A stretch of 51,807 nt of DNA from JTS-RE9 sp964649195 (GTDB taxonomy: Bacteria; Planctomycetota; Phycisphaerae; Phycisphaerales; Phycisphaeraceae). Below, in pieces: positions 35,037-42,888 of the stretch. The number at the start of each line of letters is the position of its first letter. Position 1 is the first letter of the stretch. Below the pieces are notes generated by a model. It saw nothing but the letters and a program-made list of their open reading frames with translations, was not told the DNA's origin and did no database searches. Location: assembly GCA_964649195.1 (NCBI GenBank), contig CAZYPK010000019.1, positions 1 through 51,807 of the forward strand, read 5' to 3'. Made by a program: the position numbers and the translations under genes.

Positions 35037-35157
35037 CGGGGGACCGGGGGACCGGGGGACCGGCGGACCGGGGGGGCGCGGCATCCGTAGTCTGTTCACA
35101 GCGGGCGGTGGGCTTCGCGGACTCAACTCACCCCAACCTGCTTGCTGCAACCGGCTG
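35037..35157. repeat. ACCGGGGG octamer run and partial GGTGGG element
   Basis: Five ACCGGGGG-type units (about 35037-35075) lead into GGCATCCGTAGTCTG...GGTGGGCTTCGCGGACTCAA, the right half of the element found complete at 35986-36104 and 36993-37112. It ends one base before the methyltransferase stop codon. Confidence 0.75.
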
Positions 35158-35913
35158 TCAAGCGCCTTGAAGCACGTAGAACACATATCCGTAGCTGTCT
35201 TCCGAACGGTCGAATACTTCGATCTCTCTCACAGTTTCAGCGGCGAAGTCTCGCACGGAGGCGTCAGGGTGATCGAGGAGAGCTTTCGCCCGGGGTTTGA
35301 GAATGTCGTAATAACCATCCACCCACGCGCGTCCCGGAAGAGTATGGGTCGCCAGAACCTCGTATCCCGCCTGCCTTGCGACCGCGATGTTGTCTTGTAC
35401 CGACCGCATGTCGGGATAACAAGATCGAAAGAACTCCTTGACGCCATCCGGGGGCGGGGGCGGGGGCGGGGCTTGCGCCTTCAGCCATGAAAGTTCGCTG
35501 ACCACCACCAGGCCGTGCGGCGCCAGGGCAGGCGCCCAGGTCGCCAGCGCGTTGGAAAAACCGATGTTGTAAGCGGCGCCTTCCGACCACAGCAGATCAA
35601 TTCCCTCAAAAGTCTGAGGAATGTCCTGCATGTCCATGCAATGAACTTCCACCAGGTGCTCGACCTGTGCCGCCCGCGCACGATGCACAAGGTCGCTTAA
35701 GAACGCCTGGTGGGAATCGATCGCGTGGACGGGAACCCCGAGCTCTTTGGCCAGCGCCAACGTCTGACGGCCCGTACCGCAACCGGCATCAACGACAAGA
35801 GAAAACCCCCGTTGGGGAAGCAGACGCAGGACATGCAGGGTGTCGAAGTTGCTGCCCGGGCCAAGCTTCTCCATGCCTCCAAAGAGCAGGCTGATGGGAT
35901 CGTAGGTGCTCAT
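35158..35913 (-). CDS. Class I SAM-dependent methyltransferase
   Basis: The 251-residue enzyme has motif I LVVDAGCGTGRQT, the acidic end of strand 2 (VPVHAIDSHQ) and VVVSELSWLK as the substrate-side strand. A run of seven prolines (PPPPPPP) at about residue 152, coded by a G-rich tract (GGGGGCGGGGG on the plus strand), is unusual and looks like a slippage insertion. It resembles small-molecule methyltransferases, but the substrate is unknown. Copies of the GGTGGG element lie on both sides of the gene in opposite orientation. Confidence 0.8.
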   Translation of the reverse strand: MSTYDPISLLFGGMEKLGPGSNFDTLHVLRLLPQRGFSLVVDAGCGTGRQTLALAKELGVPVHAIDSHQAFLSDLVHRARAAQVEHLVEVHCMDMQDIPQTFEGIDLLWSEGAAYNIGFSNALATWAPALAPHGLVVVSELSWLKAQAPPPPPPPDGVKEFFRSCYPDMRSVQDNIAVARQAGYEVLATHTLPGRAWVDGYYDILKPRAKALLDHPDASVRDFAAETVREIEVFDRSEDSYGYVFYVLQGA

Positions 35914-35985
35914 GCGTTGCGTGATTTCCCGGCAAGTAGGATGGGCGGCCTTCCGTAGGGTGGGCCCCGCCCACCACGAATGAGC

Positions 35986-36104
35986 GAGTAGGGTGGGTTG
36001 AGTCCGCGAAACCCACCACCCGCGGCGAACAGACTTCGGATGCCGCGACCCCGCCGGCCCCCGGATGGCGGGTTTCGCCGAGCCTCAAGCCACCCTACTT
36101 GCTA
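35986..36104. repeat. GGTGGG inverted element, copy 1
   Basis: The element begins GTAGGGTGGGTTGAGTCCGC and ends CAAGCCACCCTAC, forming an imperfect hairpin with ACCCACC arms. It is the reverse complement of 36993-37112. The stop codon of the AbiJ-like gene (36102-36104) lies in its last bases. Confidence 0.85.
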
Positions 36105-36944
36105 CGTTGGGACAATACCCCGATGGGCTTTAAGTCCTGCTATCGCGGCCCGCAAGACTTGGAGACAAATCTCTGCCGTATGTTCGTCTGGTGTGAATTG
36201 AGATGCCATTTGTTCAAACGGGTGAATGTAGTTCCTGAAATCACGCACCGCATGTCCGAATTTTTTCACGTCAAGTCTGATGAGATTCACTTCATGTGAT
36301 ACGTCGATCAGATTTGCGAGAGACCAGTCCTGGAATGGTTTGACCTTGCCTGTATCTTTTTGCTTTGGACTCGATGACGCATTATTAAAGGCGGCTGGAT
36401 TATCCCTCGCAGCGGATAACAGCAACCCTTCCAGAATACTTCCGCACATGAAGATAGCCGACAGATGAGCGCCGCTGCTCACACACCCAATTGCTTCTTT
36501 TACTCTCGCTTCCATAATCACCTGTACCGGTCCGCTGAGGCCCAAGCCATCAATCGAAATATCCCCAAAATCTCTTTTGAGAAAATCTGACTCATTCTCC
36601 TGTCTTATTTCTCGCCCCAAGAGCCGCGATGTGATCTTCAGGCACTCCTCGTATCTGCGTTCGGCTTGTTCATCACTTCCCGGTTCATTGATATGTCGCC
36701 ATACTTCAAGCAGACGCTCCAATGCTTTTCCTACAGTAGTCGCGGTTTCCATCTGCCAAAACGCACGAAGTCGCTTCGCTTTTTAAGTGCCGTTACATGC
36801 ATAACGGGGATCATCAATGTTGATCCCAACGTCATGTTTGAAGAACTCTGCATACGAGCGATCATTAAAGTTCACCACGTACCCACTCGCCATACCAAAC
36901 AGCTCTTCAAATTTTTGTTTCTCTACTGTGGAGAGCACGTTCAT
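36102..36944 (-). pseudogene. AbiJ-like abortive-infection gene split by in-frame TAA
   Basis: ATG 36944 (with AAGGAGAAGG before it) starts MNVLSTVEKQKFEELFGMAS and continues GYVVNFNDRSYAEFF, the N-terminal pattern I know from AbiJ-type abortive infection proteins. After 53 codons it reaches TAA at 36783-36785. The next codons in the same frame are KAKRLRAFWQ and lead into an open frame of 216 residues from ATG 36752. Family members have a serine exactly at the stop (GxSKAxRLRAFW), so one change from TCA to TAA explains it. The C-terminal part has a HEPN-like RNYIHP motif (R-x3-H). It could be a null allele, a two-protein split, readthrough or a sequencing error. The family name is from memory. 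Confidence 0.65.
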
Positions 36945-36992
36945 GTGTTTACCTTCTCCTTTAGCTCTGAGCGAGTAGCGAGCAAGCAAGTA

Positions 36993-37112
36993 GCAAGTAG
37001 GGTGGGTTGAGGTTCGGCGAAACCCACCATCCGGGGGCTGGCGGGGCCGCGGCATCCGGAGTCTGCTCACCGTTGGTGGTGGGTTTCGCGGACTCAACCC
37101 ACCCTACTCTTT
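36993..37112. repeat. GGTGGG inverted element, copy 2
   Basis: It starts AGTAGGGTGGGTTGAGGTTC and ends GACTCAACCCACCCTAC. It matches copy 1 in reverse complement along its whole length, including the CGGCATCCGGAGTCTG interior. Upstream GCAAGTAG units (36972-36992) add to the element. Confidence 0.85.
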
Positions 37113-37136
37113 GTTCATCCTCCGTCGCGGGGCGTA

Positions 37137-37358
37137 TTACGCCGCCTGCTCGGGCTGATGGCGGAGTCGGAGCAGCAGTTCGGCGCGTACCGCCGCCGTC
37201 GCGTAAGTGCGGCCGTCGTTGTCGGCGAACTCGATCTCGAACACGCCGGGCTTGAGAATCTCCACAATCGTGCCGACCTGGCCGCGCAGCAGCCCCTTTT
37301 CCGGAAAGTCGGCGGTCAATGCGACCACGTCGAGCAGGTTGAATGGGTTTGAAGGCAT
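37137..37358 (-). CDS. DUF4926 protein
   Basis: The 73-residue protein has the family core LLDVVALTADFPEKGLLRGQ followed by VGTIVEILKPGVFEIEFADN. DUF4926 genes usually stand next to a DUF6883 gene and the pair is suspected to be toxin-antitoxin-like. Here the upstream partner survives only as a 3' fragment, three bases before this ATG. Confidence 0.8.
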   Translation of the reverse strand: MPSNPFNLLDVVALTADFPEKGLLRGQVGTIVEILKPGVFEIEFADNDGRTYATAAVRAELLLRLRHQPEQAA

Positions 37359-37361
37359 GAT

Positions 37362-37478
37362 TTACACCACGAAACTTGTTGTAAGGCGAGGCATGTCCTC
37401 ATCAGTGCGAATGATCCATCCCGTGCGAACCAGTGAAGCCCCGGCTGGGTCGTCTACCCGCACGTCAACGGCGGCAAT
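37362..37478 (-). pseudogene. 3' fragment of a DUF6883 gene
   Basis: About 38 codons (VDVRVDDPAGASLVRTGWII, then RTDEDMPRLTTSFVV) match the C-terminal end of DUF6883 proteins (W-I-x-R-x-x-E-D-x-P-R-L). The first two thirds of the family's usual length are gone, replaced by the zinc-ribbon gene whose stop lies five bases away. This suggests a recombination that left the DUF4926 partner intact. Confidence 0.6.
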
Positions 37479-37482
37479 TGGT

Positions 37483-37965
37483 TCAGGCGGCACCGGCCCC
37501 ACGGAGACGTTCGATCTGTTTCGCAAGCAATCTTCGATTTTCTTGAATCTTCTCGGGGAAATCATGCAGGCCATCGCAAAGTTGATCGATGATCGCGACG
37601 ATCCGTTCTTTCACAGCACAATCATCACTCTTCAATGCCTTGGTGATTTCACGGTCGTATTCTTTCCGCAGTTCCATCTGATCTCGAAACACGCGACGGC
37701 AGTCTTTGCAACACTTGGGGAAAGAATCGATCCAGAAGGCATATTCTTCGTACCATACCCGCTGTTCATCAGCCGCGAAACAAAAGTCAACACCACAACT
37801 TCCACAGTGGATGGTTGCGTCAACGTACCAATACCGGGGACAAATACTATAGTTCTGTTTAGATATATCCGCATTAACGGCCGAGGCAAAATCCAGATAC
37901 AGACTGCCTGAGAACAAATAGGACGGCATCTTGCGGGGATCATTCTTACCAAAGCCATCAAACAT
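37483..37965 (-). CDS. Zinc-ribbon protein (probable zf-trcl type)
   Basis: This 160-residue protein has CGSCGVDFCFAADEQRVWYEE and then PKCCKDCRR, the CxxC...CxxC pattern of the probable zinc-ribbon domain that contains F.F.A.EQ.WY. A C-terminal helical region of about 70 residues follows. CAGGAG seven bases before the ATG supports the start. The sequence is AT-richer than its neighbours, as expected for an acquired gene. Confidence 0.7.
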   Translation of the reverse strand: MFDGFGKNDPRKMPSYLFSGSLYLDFASAVNADISKQNYSICPRYWYVDATIHCGSCGVDFCFAADEQRVWYEEYAFWIDSFPKCCKDCRRVFRDQMELRKEYDREITKALKSDDCAVKERIVAIIDQLCDGLHDFPEKIQENRRLLAKQIERLRGAGAA

Positions 37966-38052
37966 CGACCGCTCCTGCCGCCGAACTCTGTTTAGACAAC
38001 CTTCAGGTTGGATAACGCATCCAATCAGACGTTAGTACATTCAGCCGTCATA

Positions 38053-40533
38053 TCAGTGATTAAACAAAAACGCCGGACTGTTGAACAGTGCCCACGCCAG
38101 GTCCGCCGCGATCTCGGCGCGTGTGCCGCCTTCCGTATAGTTCACGCTCTTCTTTTCCTCCTCGGTCGCGGGGCGGCAGAGGACGGCGTAATAAATGGCA
38201 TCCGTCAGGGCTGCATCGTCCTTGATCTCGCCGGCGAGTTTGGTGAAGCGGTTGCCGGCGTTGGCCAGGGCGTCGTTGATGGTCGGGCCCATGATCATCT
38301 TCATGGCGTGGCCCAGGGTCATGCTGTCGGTGCGGGCACATTCGCAGGCCGATTCGCGATTGGGACGGCCGAAGAGTTCGGTAAAGTCGTCACCCTTGAC
38401 CCGGCCGTCGGCGACCTGGGCGGCGCGCATCCCGGCGGGCAGGCCGGCGAACTTCTGCGGGATGGCGGTGGAGATGGCGAGGGCGTCGAGCAACTGCTCG
38501 GCGGTGAGGCGGCGAGGAGTGGCGTGGCTGAAGTTCAGGCGGTCGCCCTGGTTCCACTTGTTGGCCTTGATCGAATGTTGATACGTTCGGCTGCTCGCGA
38601 TGGTCTTCATCAGGTGGCGGACATCGTGGCCGGACTTGATGAAGTCGGCGGTGAGGGCGTCGAGGAGTTCGGGATTGCTGGGCGGGTTGCCTGCGCGGAT
38701 GTCATCGACGGGGTCGATGATGCCCCGACCGAAGAAGTAGCTCCAGACGCGGTTGACATAGCTGCGGGCGAAGAGTTCGTTTTCAGTGCTGACGAGCCAG
38801 TGGGCCAGGGCGTCGCGGCGGTCGAGTTCAGAGGTGGCCTGGCTCGCGCTGCCGTAGGGAACCTGCGGCACGACATTGATGTTGGTCTTGGGGTGCTGGA
38901 CTTCGCCGCCGTTGTAGTTGCGATAGACGACGGTTTCACCGGGAAGGCGGCCGGGCTTGAACTGGACCTGGGCGAAGTAGGCGCCGAACTGATAATACTG
39001 GTTCTGCGTCCATTTCTCGAAGGGGTGATCGTGGCACTTGTTGCAGTTGAAGCGGACGCCCAGGAAGGTCTGGGTGATGTCCTCGGTGATCTTGCCGGTG
39101 TTGACGGGCTGGCCTTTTTCCTTGCCGAGGGTGAGGTAATAGGCGACGGCGGGGTTTGTATATTGGCCGCCCTGGGCGGTTAACAACTCATGCACGAACT
39201 TGTCGTAGGGTTTGTTGGATGCGATGGCGTCGCGGATCCAGCCGCGGAACATCCAGGTGCCTTTGTCGCCGAGCTGGCCGCTGTTGTTCTGGAGCAGGTC
39301 GGCCCACTTGTTGGTCCAATGTTCAATATAGGGTTCGCTGCCGACGAGTGTATTGATGAGTTTTTCGCGCTTCTCACGAGTGGGCGCAGTGTCTTCGATG
39401 AAGGCTTTGGCCTGTTGCGGCGTCGGGGGCAGGCCGGTGAGGTCGAGATAAACCCGGCGGGCGAACTCGGCATCGGTCGCCAGTTCCGAAGGCAGCGATT
39501 TGATTTTCTTGAGCTTGTTGTCGATGTGCTCATCAATATAGTTGTATTGCGGCTGATCGACCCATGCGTACCCTGTGCGATCGCCCATGATGGTGATCAC
39601 GGCGGTGCTGTATTGACCTTCGTAACGCACGAGCACGGCCGACTCGCCGCGGCGGATGCCGGTGACGACATTGTTGGTCATCATCGCCACTTCGGTGTCA
39701 CTGCTGGAGAGGACCGATTCGCGGGTGACATCGCGCTTGGCGCCGTCGGCGTAGTGGGCGATGACGACGACCTCCTGCGATCGGCCGGGCAGATCGAGAT
39801 TGACTTCATGGGGCAACACTTCGAGCTTGAAGTCGCGGGCTTCGGGCGCTTCGTAGGGTGCGCCTTCGCTGATCCACTGGAGCAGGGTGTTGTAATGACG
39901 GGAGCCTTTGGCGAGAACCGCGCCGCCTTCGTGAGGCACGTCGCCGGTGGGCTTGAGGAGCATGAGGCTTTGCGAAGGATCGAACTGGTTGATGCGACGG
40001 CCGTTGATGTCGTGGATGAGTTGTTTGTAGTCGAATTCGGTGTCGTAGCCGCGCAAGGAGAGGAAGAAACCGTTCTTGCCTTTCTGGGAACCGTGACAGG
40101 TGCCTGAGTTGCAGCCGAGCTTGCCGAGGATGGGTTGTATATCATGAACGTAGCGAGCCGGGGGAATATCGATGGACAATACTTTCACCGGCAATGTTGC
40201 TTTGATGTTGCCGACGGAGATAACAACATTGGTTTCGCCGGTTTTCCTTGCTTCGAGGTAGCCGTCGCCGTCAAGAGCGACGAGCGGGGCTGCGGGCGCG
40301 AAGGCGGCGATGCGGGTGAGATCGACCCAGTCGCCGTTCTCGGCCTGCCCCATGACGAGGACGCGCTGTGAATCGCGGGCGTCATGGAGGGTGACCGCAT
40401 CGGGCAGCAGCTTGAGGGCGGTGATGACGGGCGTGGGCGGCGCGGGGGGCAGGGCTTCGCCCAAGGCCGGCGGCAGCGGCAGCAGCAGGGGAAGAAGGAT
40501 GAGGGGCAGGAGCAGAGTTGAAAGGCGTGGCAT
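38053..40533 (-). CDS. Planctomycete DUF1549/DUF1553 protein with cytochrome-c-like motifs
   Basis: The 826-residue exported protein has a long hydrophobic signal (LSTLLLPLILLPLLLPLPPA) and then a Big2-like domain (about 40-125). A heme-type motif CNSGTCH follows (KLGCNSGTCHGSQKGKNGFF), then a second Big2-like domain (about 235-320). DUF1549 comes next (WTNKWADLLQNN, and CNKCHDHPFEKW with a second CxxCH). DUF1553 is at the end (YVNRVWSYFFGRGI, IASSRTYQHS, ESACECARTDSMTLG). This order is characteristic of planctomycetes and verrucomicrobia, in which hundreds of paralogues occur; their role in redox or glycan breakdown is suspected. It lies before the cytochrome/WD40 gene in the same direction order, separated by the Phd gene. 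Confidence 0.9.
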   Translation of the reverse strand: MPRLSTLLLPLILLPLLLPLPPALGEALPPAPPTPVITALKLLPDAVTLHDARDSQRVLVMGQAENGDWVDLTRIAAFAPAAPLVALDGDGYLEARKTGETNVVISVGNIKATLPVKVLSIDIPPARYVHDIQPILGKLGCNSGTCHGSQKGKNGFFLSLRGYDTEFDYKQLIHDINGRRINQFDPSQSLMLLKPTGDVPHEGGAVLAKGSRHYNTLLQWISEGAPYEAPEARDFKLEVLPHEVNLDLPGRSQEVVVIAHYADGAKRDVTRESVLSSSDTEVAMMTNNVVTGIRRGESAVLVRYEGQYSTAVITIMGDRTGYAWVDQPQYNYIDEHIDNKLKKIKSLPSELATDAEFARRVYLDLTGLPPTPQQAKAFIEDTAPTREKREKLINTLVGSEPYIEHWTNKWADLLQNNSGQLGDKGTWMFRGWIRDAIASNKPYDKFVHELLTAQGGQYTNPAVAYYLTLGKEKGQPVNTGKITEDITQTFLGVRFNCNKCHDHPFEKWTQNQYYQFGAYFAQVQFKPGRLPGETVVYRNYNGGEVQHPKTNINVVPQVPYGSASQATSELDRRDALAHWLVSTENELFARSYVNRVWSYFFGRGIIDPVDDIRAGNPPSNPELLDALTADFIKSGHDVRHLMKTIASSRTYQHSIKANKWNQGDRLNFSHATPRRLTAEQLLDALAISTAIPQKFAGLPAGMRAAQVADGRVKGDDFTELFGRPNRESACECARTDSMTLGHAMKMIMGPTINDALANAGNRFTKLAGEIKDDAALTDAIYYAVLCRPATEEEKKSVNYTEGGTRAEIAADLAWALFNSPAFLFNH

Positions 40534-40568
40534 GTGGCGGGTCCTTGGAGGCGTTGAATTCGCGGTCA

Positions 40569-40676
40569 ATGTCGCAGTCGGGTGGTTGTTTGATTCAGTG
40601 TTGCGTGATCCGTGGGAGCGAAGCCGCAAGCGGCTAGTCCGTGTCGCAGTCGGGTGGTTGTTCAATTCAGTGCCGC
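40569..40676. repeat. 35-bp direct repeat flanking a palindrome
   Basis: GTCGCAGTCGGGTGGTTGTT begins both 40569-40603 and 40642-40676, with 32 of about 35 positions alike by eye. The dispersed AGCCGCTTGCGGCT palindrome (40616-40637, complement) lies between. The second copy covers the 3' end of the Phd-like gene, so the first looks like a duplicated gene end. Confidence 0.8.
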
Positions 40677-41011
40677 GTTTCACGGCTTTTTCGCACGGCA
40701 GCCAGAATGTCCTCAGTGGTGGCCTTGGATGGAACGGGAGGAGTGTTGAGATCGGAGCCTTCACCGCGATACTCGCGCCCTTCGCGGACGATCTGGACAA
40801 TCTCGTCCACGGTGAGGTCCAGCCCAATGACGGGCAGGTCTTTCCAGCATTCCTCGTAGTCGATGGGTGTCGAAGCGTCGGGGACCACCGGTCGCACGAC
40901 AAATTCGCTTCCGTCTGGTCGCTGGATGCGCACATCACCGCCCCGTTCCGCATCGTCGAGCAGCGCGTCCATGTCGCGTTTTGCCTCGTCGATTGTATAG
41001 ACCTTGATCAT
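40667..41011 (-). CDS. Phd/YefM-like antitoxin, orphan
   Basis: The 114-residue protein begins MIKVYTIDEAKRDMDALLDD and continues with GGDVRIQRPDGSEFVVRPV, the Phd/YefM DNA-binding fold. A longer than usual C-terminal tail (about 60 residues) carries the region that would bind a toxin. No PIN, RelE or Doc gene adjoins it. AAGGTCGG lies before the ATG. It may regulate only itself or act on a distant toxin. Confidence 0.7.
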   Translation of the reverse strand: MIKVYTIDEAKRDMDALLDDAERGGDVRIQRPDGSEFVVRPVVPDASTPIDYEECWKDLPVIGLDLTVDEIVQIVREGREYRGEGSDLNTPPVPSKATTEDILAAVRKSRETRH

Positions 41012-41068
41012 GATCCGACCTTGAGTTTATGTATGCCGGCAATCTTTGCGTTCTTAAGCATTCGGGAC

Positions 41069-41144
41069 TTCCGAATAACCCTTGATGTACCGTCAACCAG
41101 GGATTGCTACGCCGCAAGCGGCCTGGACGCGAGGTTATTCAGGA
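41069..41144. mobile_element. MITE-like element, copy 3 (inverted)
   Basis: TTCCGAATAACC (41069-41080) and GGTTATTCAGGA (41133-41144) are the ends, and the interior is the reverse complement of copy 1, including CTACGCCGCAAGCGGCCTGG. It occupies the spacer 41012-41229. Confidence 0.85.
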
Positions 41145-41229
41145 GGCTCATTCGTAAGAACGTGTATGAAAACCCCACATAGCCCCAATGTTTTCATACA
41201 CGTTCCAAGCCATGCCCATCCCAAAATCC

Positions 41230-42618
41230 TCACCTGGCCGCCTTCTTCTCCACCGGCACGGCATCGAAGCTCTTGATCAGATTGCCGCCGGGCAGCTCGA
41301 AGATACGCACGATGCCGTCGAAGCCGCTGGTGGCGATCGCCTTGCCGTCGGGGCGGTAGGCCAGGGCATAGACCGCGCCGTTGTGTCCGGGCAGGGTGGC
41401 GAGTCTGGCGCCGTCGGCGGTTTTGTAGAGCCGTACTTCGCTCATTTCGCCGCCCACGGCAATCGAGTCGCCCAGCGGCGAGTAGGCCACGGCCAGCACC
41501 GCGCCGGGCTGGCGCTCGAAGAGGCGGATGAGATTCGTATCGTTGCGGGCGGCGGTGCGGTTCTGGTTGTCGCTGATCTTGTAGATGCGGACGGTGCCCA
41601 GCTTGCCGCCATAGACGATCAGGTCCTGCTTGGGATGCCGCGCCATGTCGCTGACGGTGTCGAGCGGGTTGTTGACATCATCGATGAAGCGTTTGGTTTC
41701 GATCTCCGAAAGTTTCATGGCCATGTCGCGCGAGCCGGTGAGGATGCGCTTGCCATCGACGGTGAAGGCGGTGCCGAAGACCCAGTCGCTGTGGTTGTTG
41801 AAGAAGAGCGCTTCCGAGCCGTCGGATACCTTCAATATACGGGCCGTCTTGTCGGCGGAACCGAAGGCGACGAGTGTATGGTCGGGTGAGAAGGAAACAC
41901 CATATAACGAGTCGTTGCCGATGCGGTAGCTGTGTTGTTGTGTCTTGCCTTCAATGTTCCATATCTGTATTTCGCCCCACTGAGCCGGCGCACCTGCGGC
42001 GACACCAAGCAGTTTGCCATCTTCGGAAAAGGCCAGTGATTCGATACGCGGCGAGCCGCCCAGCAGTCTTGCAACAACCTCCGAACCATCGGCTTTGTAT
42101 AACAATACTTCGTGGTAGCCCGTGACGGCCAGCAGGGAACCATCGGGCGAAAACTTCAGATCGGTCACCGGCGGCGCGCCGCGATAGACCGGCAGCTTCG
42201 CGGGAATCTTCGGGCCGATCGTGCCGCTGCCTGCCGGCGTGTCGTCCTTGCCGCCTTCCTTGACCCATCGCTCGATGATCGCCACCTGTTCCGGCTTGAG
42301 CGGGTCGGCATCCTCCGGCATCTCCGGCTCCGGGCCTTTGATCATGGTCACCAGCAGGCTTCTGGCGGGATCGCCGGTGATGAAACCCGCCCCGGTCTTG
42401 CCGCCTTTTTGCAGGGCGGCGAAGGTGGACAGATCGAGCTTGCCCTGGGCCTTGCCGGGGTGATGGCAGCCTGAGCAGTGCTGCTTGAGGATGGGCATGA
42501 CATCCTTATGGAAGGAGACCGCCGGGGTATCGGCCAGGGATGCGGCGGCGGTCAGGCACATCACACCCAGGCCTGCCGTCATCGACGCAAGAACACGAAA
42601 AAAAGGAGTGGTTTTCAC
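41230..42618 (-). CDS. Exported cytochrome c and WD40 protein
   Basis: The 462-residue product has a signal peptide (VLASMTAGLGVMCLTAAASLA). A cytochrome-c domain with Cys48-x-x-Cys51-His52 (HCSGCHHPGKAQGKLDL) follows, of the kind planctomycetes join to other domains. A seven-bladed WD40-type propeller begins at about residue 160 (VTDLKFSPDGSLLAV ... VYALAYRPDGKAIATSGFDG). These proteins are found with DUF1549/DUF1553 genes, as here. I chose GTG 42618 because the signal peptide begins there; no ATG is better placed. Confidence 0.85.
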   Translation of the reverse strand: MKTTPFFRVLASMTAGLGVMCLTAAASLADTPAVSFHKDVMPILKQHCSGCHHPGKAQGKLDLSTFAALQKGGKTGAGFITGDPARSLLVTMIKGPEPEMPEDADPLKPEQVAIIERWVKEGGKDDTPAGSGTIGPKIPAKLPVYRGAPPVTDLKFSPDGSLLAVTGYHEVLLYKADGSEVVARLLGGSPRIESLAFSEDGKLLGVAAGAPAQWGEIQIWNIEGKTQQHSYRIGNDSLYGVSFSPDHTLVAFGSADKTARILKVSDGSEALFFNNHSDWVFGTAFTVDGKRILTGSRDMAMKLSEIETKRFIDDVNNPLDTVSDMARHPKQDLIVYGGKLGTVRIYKISDNQNRTAARNDTNLIRLFERQPGAVLAVAYSPLGDSIAVGGEMSEVRLYKTADGARLATLPGHNGAVYALAYRPDGKAIATSGFDGIVRIFELPGGNLIKSFDAVPVEKKAAR

Positions 42619-42888
42619 GGGAATCGTCAACCTCGGATGCGGGGTTTGGCAGGGCCGGTTCAACCTCTGCACGGAACCAAGCCTGCGGTCCCCGCACACC
42701 GTACCGGCATGGGGGTAGCAGTTGACGCGGCAGGCGACGGTCTCCAACCGCTAAAGGTAGCCCCGGACAGAGGGGGTGTCAATGAAATTCGATACTTCGC
42801 ACATTGACGCTTCCCATCCCCGCCTGTATCGTTTTCCCTTCCCCGCCTCGCAAAAATCCCTGCAATTTCACACGTTTTGGAGTCCCCC

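Noticed and set aside
42619..42803. Possible riboswitch before icd or the cytochrome gene
   Set aside because: Some short stems can be drawn, but no conserved core of a known riboswitch class is recognisable.
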